From: Rhodoferax sp. OV413
GTDB lineage: Bacteria; Pseudomonadota; Gammaproteobacteria; Burkholderiales; Burkholderiaceae_C
Direction of reading: 5' to 3'
Assembly (NCBI GenBank): GCA_945861785.1
Contig: CAMAWD010000007.1
Location: 77,730-131,781, forward strand
Length of the DNA stretch: 54,052 bases
The position numbers and the translations under genes were made by a program. Below the pieces are notes generated by a model. The model was given only the letters and a program-made list of their open reading frames with translations, had not been told where the DNA came from and searched no databases. Below, piece by piece: positions 1 to 9,776 of the stretch. Within the stretch, counting starts at the first letter, position 1. Each line of letters begins with the position of its first letter.

Positions 1-1
1 A

Positions 2-244
2 GAAGAGTTGATTGAGATGAGTGGGTTGATCACCGAGGTGCTCCCCGACTCGCGCTTTCGCGTTACGCTGGACAACGGGCACCAACTCGTGGCCTATACC
101 GGCGGCAAGATGCGCAAACACCACATCCGCATCATTGCGGGCGACAAGGTGTCTATTGAACTGTCGCCCTACGACCTCAGCAAGGGCCGCATCACCTTCC
201 GGCACATTGCCGGTCGCGGCCCCGGCCCCCAACGCACCCACTGA
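2..244 (+). CDS. infA: Translation initiation factor IF-1, 5' end cut by window
   Basis: IF-1 binds the ribosomal A site during initiation together with IF-2 and IF-3. The reading frame is already open at base 2 (Glu-Glu-Leu-Ile-Glu-Met), matching the conserved IF-1 N-terminus, so only the first few codons are missing and the first in-frame TTG at 8 is not the start. The OB-fold core is complete, including [28 protein letters not shown] and the [13 protein letters not shown] signature. The C-terminus is the slightly extended form seen in the second IF-1 copy of many betaproteobacteria. No neighbour on the left can be seen. Confidence 0.95.
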   Translation, partial: EELIEMSGLITEVLPDSRFRVTLDNGHQLVAYTGGKMRKHHIRIIAGDKVSIELSPYDLSKGRITFRHIAGRGPGPQRTH

Positions 245-248
245 CTCC

Positions 249-264
249 GCCCCGAAACCGGGGC
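249..264. repeat. Short GC-rich inverted repeat after infA
   Basis: A perfect 6-bp stem (GCCCCG / CGGGGC) with a 4-base loop lies 5 bp after the infA stop and upstream of the convergent end of frmA. It could be a weak terminator, but no T-tract follows on either strand. Confidence 0.3.
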
Positions 265-301
265 TCCCCTGCCCGGTGGCGCCGGAGTGCCGGCTCCAGG
301 A

Positions 302-1420
<1,119 letters not shown>

Positions 1421-1572
1421 GGTGTTGCACAAGGTGGAGTGGTGGAGCCGGAACTATATCCGGCGGCGCCGCCCGCCGTGCTGCCTGACGCGATCTGGCG
1501 TGGTGCCTGCAGGGTGTGCCCGGCGAAAGTCCGTGGCTATACTCGCTTGCATCAGCACCGTGCGAGGCATTC

Positions 1573-1923
1573 TTGGAACTCTCTTCCCGTCAACTGGGTT
1601 CGGTCCGTGTCATCGACGTCCAGGGGCGTCTGGACCATGCGCAGGCCAAGGCTTTTGAAGCCGCCCTGGCGCCCCACTTGACGGATTGCCGCAAAGGCGG
1701 AACGCCTCTGGTGCTGGATTTTTCCCAGGTGGTGTATATCAGCAGCGTGGGCCTGCGCGTGCTGCTGCTTGCCGCCAAACAGGCCAAGGCGCAGCAGGGA
1801 AAGATCGTTGTGGCTGCATTGACGCCGATCGTGACCGAGGTGTTCCAGGTCAGTCACTTCAACCTCGTGCTCCAGGTTTTCCCGGATGTCGCTGCAGCAG
1901 TGGCGCATGTGACCACGGATTGA
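1573..1923 (+). CDS. STAS-domain anti-sigma factor antagonist
   Basis: This small cytoplasmic STAS protein (about 116 residues) belongs to the SpoIIAA/RsbV class. Such proteins are phosphorylated by an anti-sigma-type kinase and dephosphorylated by a SpoIIE/RsbU phosphatase. The core is present: VIDVQGRLD near the N-terminus, then VLDFSQVVYISSVGLRVLL, where the serines of YISSVGL mark the phosphorylation site. The start is placed at TTG 1573 because GAGG sits five bases upstream and because the reading frame further upstream (open from ATG 1516) does not resemble the family; the ATG remains an alternative. Only 9 bp separate it from the metallo-hydrolase gene, so the two are probably co-transcribed with the CHASE2-SpoIIE phosphatase. 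Confidence 0.82.
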   Translation: MELSSRQLGSVRVIDVQGRLDHAQAKAFEAALAPHLTDCRKGGTPLVLDFSQVVYISSVGLRVLLLAAKQAKAQQGKIVVAALTPIVTEVFQVSHFNLVLQVFPDVAAAVAHVTTD

Positions 1924-1932
1924 CTTGCGGCC

Positions 1933-2889
1933 ATGAAAGTCCGGTTCTGGGGCACGCGAGGGTCTATTCCGGTGTCACTGACCGCGCCTGACGTCCGGGC
2001 CAAGATACTGTCCGCGCTGCGGGGTGCCCGAGGCCGCAGCCTCGACACCGAGGCGGAGATGGAAACCTACGTCGACAGCCTGGGCTTCGAGGTGGCCGGA
2101 ACCTTCGGCGGCCACTCCAGTTGCGTGCAGCTGGATGTCGGCTCTGCCGAACATGTCATCCTCGATCTCGGCACTGGAGTGCGCCCGCTCGGGCAGCACA
2201 TGCTGGCGCGTTTCGGCCCGGCAAGCCCACAGACCTACCATGTGTTCATGTCCCACCTGCACTGGGACCACATCATGGGCCTGCCATTCTTCACTCCGGT
2301 CTACATTCCGGGCAACCGCATCGTGGTCCACAGTTGTCACCCGCATGCGGAGTTCGCGCTGCGCCGCCAGCAGGCCGAACCCTCGTTCCCGGTGCGTTTC
2401 GAGCAGTTCTCCGCAGCCATCGAGTTCGATGTGATGCGCCCTGGCGAGCCTGTCACCATTGCCGGCGCAACCGTGACTGCCCATGCACAACGGCATTCGG
2501 GCGATTCCTACGGCTGGCGCTTCGAGCGCAACGGCAAGTGCCTGGTCTACACCACCGATTCGGAGCACCGGTTGGAGGACGAGCAGGAGCGGGCGGGGTT
2601 CATCCGCTTTTTTGAACGCGCCGATCTGGTCATCTTCGATGCCATGTATTCCCTGGCCGATGCCATCTCGGTCAAGGCCGACTGGGGTCACTCGAGCAAC
2701 ATAGTGGCAGTCGAACTTTGCCAGGCGGCACGGGTCCGTACGCTGGCGATGTTTCACCATGAGCCGGCATACTCCGACGCGCAGATAACACGCGTGCTCC
2801 AGGAGACCCGCCGCTTCGAGCAGATCACCCGAGACGGGCATGCGCTCGAAGTCCTGTCGGCCTGGGACGGCCTCGAGCTGACTCTGTGA
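1933..2889 (+). CDS. Metallo-beta-lactamase-fold hydrolase
   Basis: The 318-residue product has the metallo-beta-lactamase fold of the Lactamase_B_2/PhnP type, a group containing phosphodiesterases and RNase Z-like enzymes. The metal-binding pattern is complete: HLHWDH near residue 115, a His in AQRHSGDS, the bridging Asp in YTTDSEH and a late His in MFHHEP. The N-terminus (MKVRFWGTRGSIP) is typical of the group. An insertion at residues 30-50 precedes the GGHSSC segment. It lies between a STAS protein and a SpoIIE-type phosphatase, so a regulatory substrate such as a nucleotide second messenger is possible but unproven. No signal peptide is visible. Confidence 0.85.
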   Translation: MKVRFWGTRGSIPVSLTAPDVRAKILSALRGARGRSLDTEAEMETYVDSLGFEVAGTFGGHSSCVQLDVGSAEHVILDLGTGVRPLGQHMLARFGPASPQTYHVFMSHLHWDHIMGLPFFTPVYIPGNRIVVHSCHPHAEFALRRQQAEPSFPVRFEQFSAAIEFDVMRPGEPVTIAGATVTAHAQRHSGDSYGWRFERNGKCLVYTTDSEHRLEDEQERAGFIRFFERADLVIFDAMYSLADAISVKADWGHSSNIVAVELCQAARVRTLAMFHHEPAYSDAQITRVLQETRRFEQITRDGHALEVLSAWDGLELTL

Positions 2890-2921
2890 GCACGCACAGC
2901 GCATCGCGAGAAGGCTAGCCG

Positions 2922-5165
2922 GTGGGCCGCTGGACCACGTTGTTCGGCACGGCGTTCCTGTACCAGCGCGGGCGGGTGGTTGCGTTCGCGTTCCTGCTGC
3001 TGTACGCCGCGGTGGTCGGTATTGCCGAAGTACCCGCGCGTGCATCTGAACAGCGCGAATTGCAGCAACAACTGGCTGGCACGATCGCGGCGCCGGTGCT
3101 TGCCTTGCGCCAGTTTTTGTTCGACACCTACCAGCGAGTCTTTCCGCGGGTGCGGGTGGCGCAGTCGGTGGCAATTGTCGGCATCGACGAAAACAGCCTG
3201 AAGACCGTCGGCCAGTGGCCCTGGCCACGCGACAAGCTGGCCGAACTGGTGAATGCCATCGCGCAGCACCGGCCGGCGGCCATCGGCCTGGACATCTACA
3301 TGCCGGAGCCCGACCAGACCTCGCCCGAGCAGATGGCGCGGCGGCTGGGGCCGGCGCAACTGGCATTGGCCAGCAGCCTGCAGGGGCTGCCAACACACGA
3401 TGACGTCCTGGCGCAGGCCTTGCGAACGGCGCCTTCGGTGCTTGGCGCGGCCGGGTTCCGGTTCGAAACCCTCGCCACCAGTGCCGGCATGCGGACGCGG
3501 GAGGTGGTGCTCCAGGGTGCTGACCCAATGCCCTACCTGTCACGTTATCCGTTTGTCCTGGCCAGCTTGCCTCAGCTGCAGGCGGCCGCACAGGGGCAGG
3601 CGCTGGTGTCGATCGACGAAGGTGCTGTTGTTCGCCGCGTGCCGCTGGTTGCGGCCATAGGTTCGCTGGTCACGCCTTCGCTGGCCATGGAGATGCTGCG
3701 CGTCGGGTACAACCAGGGGCCCATCAGCGTGCATGCCGATGGCCACGGCGTTCGGGCAGTAAGTGTCGCAGACCATACCTTCGCCACCCAGGCGGGGGGC
3801 GACATCTGGCTGCATTTTGCGCCCGAGGCACAAGGCGAAAGCAACCGCAATATCTCAGCGGTCCAGTTGCTGGCTGGCAAGGTGTCGCCCGCGGCGATCA
3901 CGGACAAGCTGGTGCTGATCGGACTGACTGGCTCCGGTCTGAACGACCGTCGCGTGACGCCCTTGCGCGAGAGCGTCGCCGGCATCGAGATCCAGGCCCA
4001 GCTGCTGGAGAGCATGTTTGACGGGCGTTTGTTGCTTCGGCCGTGGTGGATGAAGTGGGTGGAGACGGTCTTGCTGCTCGCGGTGGGCGCGTTGATGGTG
4101 CTGGCCGCGCCCCATGGACTGCGCGGGCCAGTGGCCGCGCAAGGACGCCTGCACTTGCGGCTGGGTTGGTGGGTGAGCATGGTCTGCCTTTTCTTTCTGG
4201 CACTGGGGTTCTGGCTGTTCCAGAGTCGAGGGTGGTTGTTTGACGCTGCAAGCCTGGTGGTGGGGTTCGCCGCCCTGCTGGCCAGCCTGGTGTCGAGTTC
4301 CACGCTGGAGGTCGAGCGAGACAACCGCCGGCTGGCGCTGGAGCAGCAGCAACTGCGCGAGCACGCGGCACGCTTGGCCGGAGAGATGGAGGCCGTGCGC
4401 CGAATCCAGCTCGGGTCGCTGCCCAACGCGACGAGGGCTTTTCCCGGAGAGCGGCGCTTCGCGATCGACGCCCTGATCGAACCCGCGCGCGAGGTGGGGG
4501 GCGACTTGTACGATTTCTTCATGGTCGACAACCGCCACCTGTGTTTTCTGATCGGTGATGTGTCGGGCAAGGGCGTTCCGGCAAGCCTGTTCATGGCCGT
4601 GACAAAGGCGCTTGCGCGCAGTTTCGCCACCCGGCTTTCGGGGGGGCCGGCCGCAATCGTCTGTGCCGCCAACCTTGACCTTTCACGCGAAAACGTCGAA
4701 ACCCTGTTCGTCACGCTCCTGCTTGGGGTGCTGAATGTGGAGACCGGCGAGCTCGAACTGGTCAATGCGGGCCACGACGCCCCCTGGCGACTGGGCGCGG
4801 ACGGCACACTGCGCCAAGTGCTGGCGACGGCGGGTGGCGGTGGCCCGCCCCTGTGCGTGGTGGACGATTTCGAATACCTTGTGCACAAGGTGCAGTTGCT
4901 TGCGGGTGATCGCCTTTGCATGGTCACCGACGGTATCACCGAGGCGACAAACAGCGACAACGACCTGTATGGCAGTGCGCGCTTGCGCCAGGCCTTGGCC
5001 GCCATGCCGCTGGGCCCGACGGCGACAGAAATCACACGCCAAGTGCGTGAGGATGTGGGACAGTTCGTGGCGGGTGCCGAGGCGTCGGACGACCTCGCCA
5101 TTCTGGTAGTGCACTGGATGGGGCCGGCTCCTGCGCCTGCGCCGGAAGTGGTCAGCGCAGGTTGA
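2922..5165 (+). CDS. CHASE2-sensor SpoIIE/PP2C-type serine phosphatase
   Basis: This 747-residue membrane protein should sense an extracytoplasmic signal and dephosphorylate a STAS antagonist. Order: an N-terminal membrane helix (about 20-38), a periplasmic CHASE2 domain (about 45-370, with VGIDENSL and WPWPRDKLAEL), three membrane helices (about 375-455), a short coiled coil rich in Leu, Glu and Gln (about 460-500), then a PP2C/SpoIIE domain. Metal-binding acidic residues lie in GGDLYDFF, IGDVSGKGVPAS, NAGHDAPW, VTDGITEA and SDDLAILV. The start is GTG with GAGAAGG a few bases upstream. The 3' end overlaps the convergent OmpA-like gene by 14 bp. Neighbouring STAS and ATPase genes supply the expected partners. 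Confidence 0.9.
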   Translation: MGRWTTLFGTAFLYQRGRVVAFAFLLLYAAVVGIAEVPARASEQRELQQQLAGTIAAPVLALRQFLFDTYQRVFPRVRVAQSVAIVGIDENSLKTVGQWPWPRDKLAELVNAIAQHRPAAIGLDIYMPEPDQTSPEQMARRLGPAQLALASSLQGLPTHDDVLAQALRTAPSVLGAAGFRFETLATSAGMRTREVVLQGADPMPYLSRYPFVLASLPQLQAAAQGQALVSIDEGAVVRRVPLVAAIGSLVTPSLAMEMLRVGYNQGPISVHADGHGVRAVSVADHTFATQAGGDIWLHFAPEAQGESNRNISAVQLLAGKVSPAAITDKLVLIGLTGSGLNDRRVTPLRESVAGIEIQAQLLESMFDGRLLLRPWWMKWVETVLLLAVGALMVLAAPHGLRGPVAAQGRLHLRLGWWVSMVCLFFLALGFWLFQSRGWLFDAASLVVGFAALLASLVSSSTLEVERDNRRLALEQQQLREHAARLAGEMEAVRRIQLGSLPNATRAFPGERRFAIDALIEPAREVGGDLYDFFMVDNRHLCFLIGDVSGKGVPASLFMAVTKALARSFATRLSGGPAAIVCAANLDLSRENVETLFVTLLLGVLNVETGELELVNAGHDAPWRLGADGTLRQVLATAGGGGPPLCVVDDFEYLVHKVQLLAGDRLCMVTDGITEATNSDNDLYGSARLRQALAAMPLGPTATEITRQVREDVGQFVAGAEASDDLAILVVHWMGPAPAPAPEVVSAG

Positions 5166-5745
5166 TCTCGACCCGGCGGTTTTGCGCCTCAGCGACCTCG
5201 TCGGCGGTGGGCACCAGCGGCTCGCGTTCGCCGCGCCCGGCCACTTCCAGAACGATGGCCTGGATGCCCAACTGTTCGATCAGCTTGCGAACGGTGTCTG
5301 CGCGCTGGAGCGACAACACATCGTTGGATTCAAGTGAGCCGACTCGGTCGGTATGGCCGATGACTGTGATCTCGGCGGCAGGGTACGAGCCAATAACCTC
5401 GCGCAGCTTGTCCAGGGCGGGTTGGAACACCGGCGCGATGTCCACTGCAGATCCGAATTCAAAAAACACCGTGAAGGACAATGGCGCAGGCGGCCGAGCC
5501 GCCAGGGTTGCAGCGTAGCGCTGTGACACCTGCCCCGCGTCGTCGCTGGAAAGGTGGATGGCGCCGAACTTGTTCACGCTGGCCCTGCCATAAGCCGTGG
5601 AAAGCGTTTGCCGATTGCCCTCGGTCTGCACGATGACCGACCCGGATTTGCCATCGGCGTCCGGCAACAGAACCACGCTGCTGGTCGGCTGCGACTGGAT
5701 GATGTACATGCCCAATGCCACAAGGCCGACAACGATCAATGCCAT
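5152..5745 (-). CDS. OmpA-family peptidoglycan-binding protein
   Basis: The 197-residue protein has an N-terminal hydrophobic segment (MALIVVGLVALGMYII) that works as a membrane anchor or uncleaved signal. A short middle region follows, then a C-terminal OmpA domain (about residues 95-197) with the peptidoglycan-binding signature: VIGHTDRVGS, SLQRADTVRKLI, AGRGEREPL and the final NRRVEINLR. It follows the FecR-domain gene by 14 bp and should share its transcript. With FecR and the CHASE2 phosphatase it suggests an envelope-linked signalling module. Its end overlaps the phosphatase gene tail-to-tail. Confidence 0.85.
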   Translation of the reverse strand: MALIVVGLVALGMYIIQSQPTSSVVLLPDADGKSGSVIVQTEGNRQTLSTAYGRASVNKFGAIHLSSDDAGQVSQRYAATLAARPPAPLSFTVFFEFGSAVDIAPVFQPALDKLREVIGSYPAAEITVIGHTDRVGSLESNDVLSLQRADTVRKLIEQLGIQAIVLEVAGRGEREPLVPTADEVAEAQNRRVEINLR

Positions 5746-5759
5746 GGAGGGCTCCTATC

Positions 5760-6203
5760 TTATTGACCGGCGTCGATGACAAAACTGGTGCCACGAACAC
5801 CGAGTGTCATGCCCGGCGCCGAAAAACTCACTGCTTCTGGCGTGGCCTTGGCAATCTTGCCGGACACCACCGACAAGGTCCCCCGTTTGAGCGTTGCGTC
5901 GATGGCCCCGGCGTGCGTCGTGCTGTTGAACGCGAACTTGTTCAGGTCGACCGTGGAGTTGGGGCCGGCTGACAGGATGGTGTTGTCCCGCAGGGTGATC
6001 CCCACCGAGCCGTCCGCCCCGGTTACCACCCGGTCGCTGGCAAAGATCCTGGAGCCGACGGTTGCGGGAAGTTTTTGTCCGGCCCGTTCGACAGACACCT
6101 GGCCTTTGCTGGTCTTGACCATGCCGGCTTCGTCCGCCGCCCAGACCAGAGCTTGCGACATGGCAAGCCCCAACGCCCAAAGAGCAAGTGTGCCGAGCTT
6201 CAT
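5760..6203 (-). CDS. FecR-domain periplasmic protein
   Basis: The 147-residue product starts with a Sec signal peptide (LGTLALWALGLAMSQALVWA) and carries one FecR-type beta-domain: GQVSVERAG, VGSRIFASDRVVTGADGSVGITL, then the repeats ending in TLGVRGTSFVID. Here FecR is a stand-alone periplasmic domain, not the TonB-linked anti-sigma regulator. Such proteins are common beside CHASE2 or OmpA proteins. It is divergent from the ATPase gene at 6240 with only 36 bp between the start codons. Confidence 0.85.
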   Translation of the reverse strand: MKLGTLALWALGLAMSQALVWAADEAGMVKTSKGQVSVERAGQKLPATVGSRIFASDRVVTGADGSVGITLRDNTILSAGPNSTVDLNKFAFNSTTHAGAIDATLKRGTLSVVSGKIAKATPEAVSFSAPGMTLGVRGTSFVIDAGQ

Positions 6204-6239
6204 TGATCTGCCTCCATTGGGCTGTTCTAATTCGTCGCG

Positions 6240-6674
6240 ATGGCGACAAAACCACTATACAGCTTCCCCGCCCAAATGGAATCCCTTCCGGCCATGCTTC
6301 GACATGTCCGAAGCGAAGCAGGGGCCGTATCGGACGCAGTGCTGCTGCGCGTGGAGACAGCCCTGGAAGAACTGTTGACCAACAGCGTGGTCCATGGACA
6401 TGGCGCCGACGTGGCCGGGAGTGTCGTCATGATTTCGGCGACATCGCATGGCGGCGGGATCACCCTGCACTACGAAGACGCATTGGCGGCTTTCGACCCG
6501 CGTGGAAAAATCGATGCGGCCCTGCATCGAACCAGCAATCCGCTCGACCAGCGCCCGCCAGGTGGCCTCGGCCTGTTGATGGTGTACCGCCTGGCCGATG
6601 AATTTCGCTACCTGCGGGAGAACGGCCACAACTGCATGGATCTGGCGTTTCAGGTGCGCCCCGTCATGTCCTGA
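6240..6674 (+). CDS. Anti-sigma-type serine kinase / HATPase domain protein
   Basis: The 144-residue protein has the HATPase_c_2 fold of RsbW/SpoIIAB kinases, which phosphorylate STAS antagonists and often bind a sigma factor. Signatures are the N-box LEELLTNSVVHG (about residues 40-52), a weak G1 segment ALAAFDPRG and the glycine-rich lid PGGLGLLMVYRLADEF near residue 110. It is transcribed away from the fecR-ompA pair. Together with the STAS protein (1573) and the SpoIIE phosphatase (2922) it completes a partner-switching set. No sigma factor gene is adjacent, so the output is unknown. Confidence 0.83.
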   Translation: MATKPLYSFPAQMESLPAMLRHVRSEAGAVSDAVLLRVETALEELLTNSVVHGHGADVAGSVVMISATSHGGGITLHYEDALAAFDPRGKIDAALHRTSNPLDQRPPGGLGLLMVYRLADEFRYLRENGHNCMDLAFQVRPVMS

Positions 6675-6706
6675 CCGCTTGCGGCCAAGGCCGGCGCAGA
6701 AGCTGC

Positions 6707-7696
6707 TCAATCGACCTTGGCGCCCGAGGCCTTGACTGCCTTTTCGTATTTGGACAACTCGCTTGACATCAGGCTGCCGAATTGTTCCGCAGTGGTGGGC
6801 ACTGGTTCAGCCATCAGTGCGCCGAAGCGGCTGCGCGCCTCCGGGCTGTTGAGCGCGGTGACAAATGCCTGGTTCAACTTCGCCACCACATCGCGGGGGG
6901 TTCCTGCTGGTGCGACCAGTCCCCACCAGGTGTCCACGGCGAAACCCTGGAAGGTGTCGCTTACCGGCTCGACATCGGGCAGGGCCGGGCTGCGTTGCGC
7001 GGTCGTGACCGCGAGGGCCTTGAGCTTCCCGGCCTTGATATTTGCGGCTGCGGTGGCGAGATTGTCGAAATTGAAGTCGACCTGGCCAGACAGCAGTGCG
7101 AGCTGTGCCGGGTTGCCGCCGTTGTACGGGATGTGCACGGCAAATATTCCGGCGCGCGCCTTGAACATCTCGCCAGCGAGATGGCCGCCGCTGCCATTGC
7201 CACCCGAGCCGTAGTTCAGCCGCCCCGGGTTGGCCTTGGCGTATTTGATCAGGTCTGCAAGGTTGCCGATACCGAGCCGTGTCGCCGTGTCGGCATTGAT
7301 GACCAGCACATTGGGAACACGCACCATCTGCGTGATGGGTGCGAAGTCGGTGGCCACGTTGAACGGCATTTTGCTGTACAGCCACGGATTGATGGCGTGG
7401 GTGGCGAGCGCCGCGATGCCTATCGTGAGGCCATCTGGCGCAGCCTTGGCGATCGCATCGACGCCGATGTTGCCGCCGCCGCCAGGGCGGTTCTCGATGA
7501 TGACGGTGCCCAGCGTGTCCTTGACGCGCTCGGCCAGCACACGCGCGGTGACGTCGATCGGCCCGCCCGGCGCATAGGGCACGATGAGCCGGATTGGGCG
7601 CGCCTGCGCCATCGACACCGTGGGCATGGCGGTCAGGCCGACAAGCGTCGCAAGCAGGCCGAAGGCAAGTTGCCGAAACAAGGAGTGTGTGGACAT
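6707..7696 (-). CDS. Bug/TctC-family solute-binding protein
   Basis: This 329-residue periplasmic binding protein belongs to the tripartite tricarboxylate transporter family (Bug), greatly expanded in Burkholderiales. It has an N-terminal signal peptide ending near MAQA, then PIRLIVPYAPGGPIDVTARVLAERV, the GGGGN loop, the NYGSGGNGSGGHLAGE ligand-loop segment and VPYNGGNPAQ-like motifs. No TctA or TctB membrane gene is in the window, which is common for orphan Bug genes. The ligand cannot be predicted. It lies downstream of a second Bug gene (7722) in the same direction with a 25-bp gap. Confidence 0.9.
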   Translation of the reverse strand: MSTHSLFRQLAFGLLATLVGLTAMPTVSMAQARPIRLIVPYAPGGPIDVTARVLAERVKDTLGTVIIENRPGGGGNIGVDAIAKAAPDGLTIGIAALATHAINPWLYSKMPFNVATDFAPITQMVRVPNVLVINADTATRLGIGNLADLIKYAKANPGRLNYGSGGNGSGGHLAGEMFKARAGIFAVHIPYNGGNPAQLALLSGQVDFNFDNLATAAANIKAGKLKALAVTTAQRSPALPDVEPVSDTFQGFAVDTWWGLVAPAGTPRDVVAKLNQAFVTALNSPEARSRFGALMAEPVPTTAEQFGSLMSSELSKYEKAVKASGAKVD

Positions 7697-7721
7697 GGGA
7701 CTTTTCGGTAGGGCTGGGGGG

Positions 7722-8717
7722 TCAGTCGAGTTTGGCGCCAGTGCGTTTGATCACCGGCTCCCATTTGGCGGACTCGTCGGCGATGAGCTTGGAAAACTGC
7801 TCCGGGGTGCCGCCGGCTGCATCCAGCCCGGCGGCCTTCAGCCGCTCCTTGACCTGCGGGTCGTTCATCGCGGCGTTGATCGCGCTGTTGATCCGGTCGA
7901 CGATCGGCCGCGGCGTGCCCGCGGCGACCAGCACGCCGTTCCAGGCGATGGCCTCGAAACCCTGCAGTTCCTTGACGCCGCTCTCCGACACTGTGGGCAC
8001 GTTGGGCGTGAGGGCGTAACGTTGTTTACCGGTGACAGCGATGGCCTTCATGCGGCCGGCAGAAATCTGTGGCGTGATGCCGGTGGGCACCGTTGCCAGT
8101 ATCTGGGTGTCGCCACCCGAGGTGGACAGCGCGGCCGGCGGGCCCCCGTTGAACGGGATATGCACCGCGAACGTGCCAGTCAAAGCTTTCACGTATTCCA
8201 TCGTCAAGTGGGACGAACTGCCGTTGCCTACCGACGCAAAGTTGTATTTGCCGGGGTTGGCCTTGAGAACCTGAACCAGCTCCGCCATGTTGTTGGCCGG
8301 AAAGCCGGCATGCACTGCAATCAGGTTGGGTTGGGATGTGGTCAGCACCACAGCCTGCAGATCGCGAGCCGGGTTGTAGGGCAATTTTGCATACAGGAAA
8401 GGTGCATAGGCGAGCGGCCCATTGAAGGACATCACCCAGGTGTGCCCGTCGGGCGCGCTCTTGGCCACCTCGTTGGTGCCCAGTGTGCCACCAGCCCCGG
8501 CGCGGTTGTCGATCACCACCGGCTGGCCGAGCAAGTCCCGCAGCTTGTCCTGCATGGCGCGGGCGATCACGTCGAGCGACGAGCCGGCAGGGGCCACCAC
8601 CACCCAGCGGATCGGTTTGGACGGGAATGCCTGCGACCACGCGCTGCCGGTGACGGCCAGTGCGGTGATGGCGGTGCAGAGAGCCAGAAAATGTCTGCGG
8701 GGAAAGTGTTGCTTCAT
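7722..8717 (-). CDS. Bug/TctC-family solute-binding protein, coupled to reductase gene
   Basis: The 331-residue product is a second Bug-type periplasmic binding protein with a signal peptide (MKQHFPRRHFLALC to WSQA) and family motifs KPIRWVVVAPAGSSLDVIAR, NRAGAGGTLGTNEVAK and VHIPFNGGPPAAL. The ATG at 8717 is chosen because the signal peptide begins there and because it overlaps the TGA of the upstream reductase gene in a TCAT/ATGA arrangement, which suggests translational coupling. It is clearly diverged from the neighbouring Bug protein, so this is an old duplication. Confidence 0.9.
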   Translation of the reverse strand: MKQHFPRRHFLALCTAITALAVTGSAWSQAFPSKPIRWVVVAPAGSSLDVIARAMQDKLRDLLGQPVVIDNRAGAGGTLGTNEVAKSAPDGHTWVMSFNGPLAYAPFLYAKLPYNPARDLQAVVLTTSQPNLIAVHAGFPANNMAELVQVLKANPGKYNFASVGNGSSSHLTMEYVKALTGTFAVHIPFNGGPPAALSTSGGDTQILATVPTGITPQISAGRMKAIAVTGKQRYALTPNVPTVSESGVKELQGFEAIAWNGVLVAAGTPRPIVDRINSAINAAMNDPQVKERLKAAGLDAAGGTPEQFSKLIADESAKWEPVIKRTGAKLD

Positions 8718-9742
8718 GCGATGGCCTTGTCTGCTTCGGTGGTGAACGCGTCGGCGAAGAACTCTTCTTCGGCAAGGCCGGCAAGCTCGCAGTAGTCGTT
8801 GCGCGCGGAGTCCACCACGATCGGTGCCCCGCAGGCATAAACCTGGTAGCCGGACAGGTCGGGCAGGTCTTCGATGACGGCGCGGTGGACGAAACCTGTG
8901 CGCCCGGTCCATTGGTCCTGCGGCAAGGCATCGGAGACCACGGGCACATAGTCCAGGTGCGGCATCTCCAGCAGCTTGGCCCGCACCCATTCGTCCATGT
9001 ACAGGTCTTCAGGCCGGCGCCCGCCCCAATAAAGGGTGGCACGGCGTGTGATGCCCTGGAACTGCATGTGCTCGATCAGCGCCTTGATGGGCGCGAAGCC
9101 GGTCCCGGATGCCAGCATCACGATGGGCTTGGCGGAGTCTTCGCGCAGGAAAAAGCTCCCGAAAGGACCCTCGATGCGCTGGATTTCCTTTTCCTTCATG
9201 GTGCCAAATACATGGTCGGTGAACTTGCCGCCCGGCATATGGCGGACATGCAGTTCGAGACCGGGCCCGTTGTGTGGTGCGTTGGCCATCGAATAACTGC
9301 GCCGTGAACCATCGCGCAGCAGGAACTCGACATACTGGCCGGGGCGGTAGTTGAAGGGGTCGTTGGCCGGCAGTTGCAGGCGCACGATCATCACATCGTG
9401 CGACTTGCGCTCCAGACTGCTGACGCGCGCTGGCATCTTTCGAATCGGAAAGGCCCCCGCCTCTGTGACCTGGCGCGATTCCAGCACCACATCGGATTGC
9501 GCCACGCCACAACATGTCAACACGTAGCCGCTGGTTTCTTCGTCGGCACTCAGGGCCTTGCTCTGGTGCGCGCCGTGAACGACCGTCCCTTCGAGCTTCC
9601 TGCACTTGCAGGAGCCACAGGCGCCATCCTTGCAGCCATACGGGAGGCCGATGCCCTGGCGGATGCCGGCTGCCAGCATGGTTTCGCCGGGCTCTGCGGT
9701 GAAAGTCCGGCCGCTGGGCTGGATGGAAATCTGGAACGTCAT
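8714..9742 (-). CDS. 2Fe-2S ferredoxin/FAD/NAD(P) oxidoreductase (CDP-6-deoxy-glucoseen reductase-like)
   Basis: This 342-residue cytosolic electron-transfer flavoprotein should pass electrons from NAD(P)H via FAD and a plant-type 2Fe-2S centre to a partner oxygenase or dehydrase. The ferredoxin domain is N-terminal (1-90), with cluster cysteines in CKDGACGSC and VLTCCGVA. The FAD domain follows (RRSYSMANAP), then the nucleotide domain (MLASGTGFAPIKALIE and a C-terminal YACGAP motif). This order matches AscD/RfbI and the P5 or naphthalene-dioxygenase reductases. The usual annotation for this Burkholderiales gene comes from AscD similarity; its true partner is not evident. It is divergent from the epimerase-like gene. 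Confidence 0.88.
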   Translation of the reverse strand: MTFQISIQPSGRTFTAEPGETMLAAGIRQGIGLPYGCKDGACGSCKCRKLEGTVVHGAHQSKALSADEETSGYVLTCCGVAQSDVVLESRQVTEAGAFPIRKMPARVSSLERKSHDVMIVRLQLPANDPFNYRPGQYVEFLLRDGSRRSYSMANAPHNGPGLELHVRHMPGGKFTDHVFGTMKEKEIQRIEGPFGSFFLREDSAKPIVMLASGTGFAPIKALIEHMQFQGITRRATLYWGGRRPEDLYMDEWVRAKLLEMPHLDYVPVVSDALPQDQWTGRTGFVHRAVIEDLPDLSGYQVYACGAPIVVDSARNDYCELAGLAEEEFFADAFTTEADKAIA

Positions 9743-9776
9743 CTTTTCGGTATCCTCGGGACAGTCTTTTCTAGCG

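Noticed and set aside
1975-3591. 538-codon minus-strand frame across the MBL and phosphatase genes
   Set aside because: It lies opposite two well-supported genes and its composition (Arg/Pro/Ala-rich, no motifs) is that of a shadow frame.
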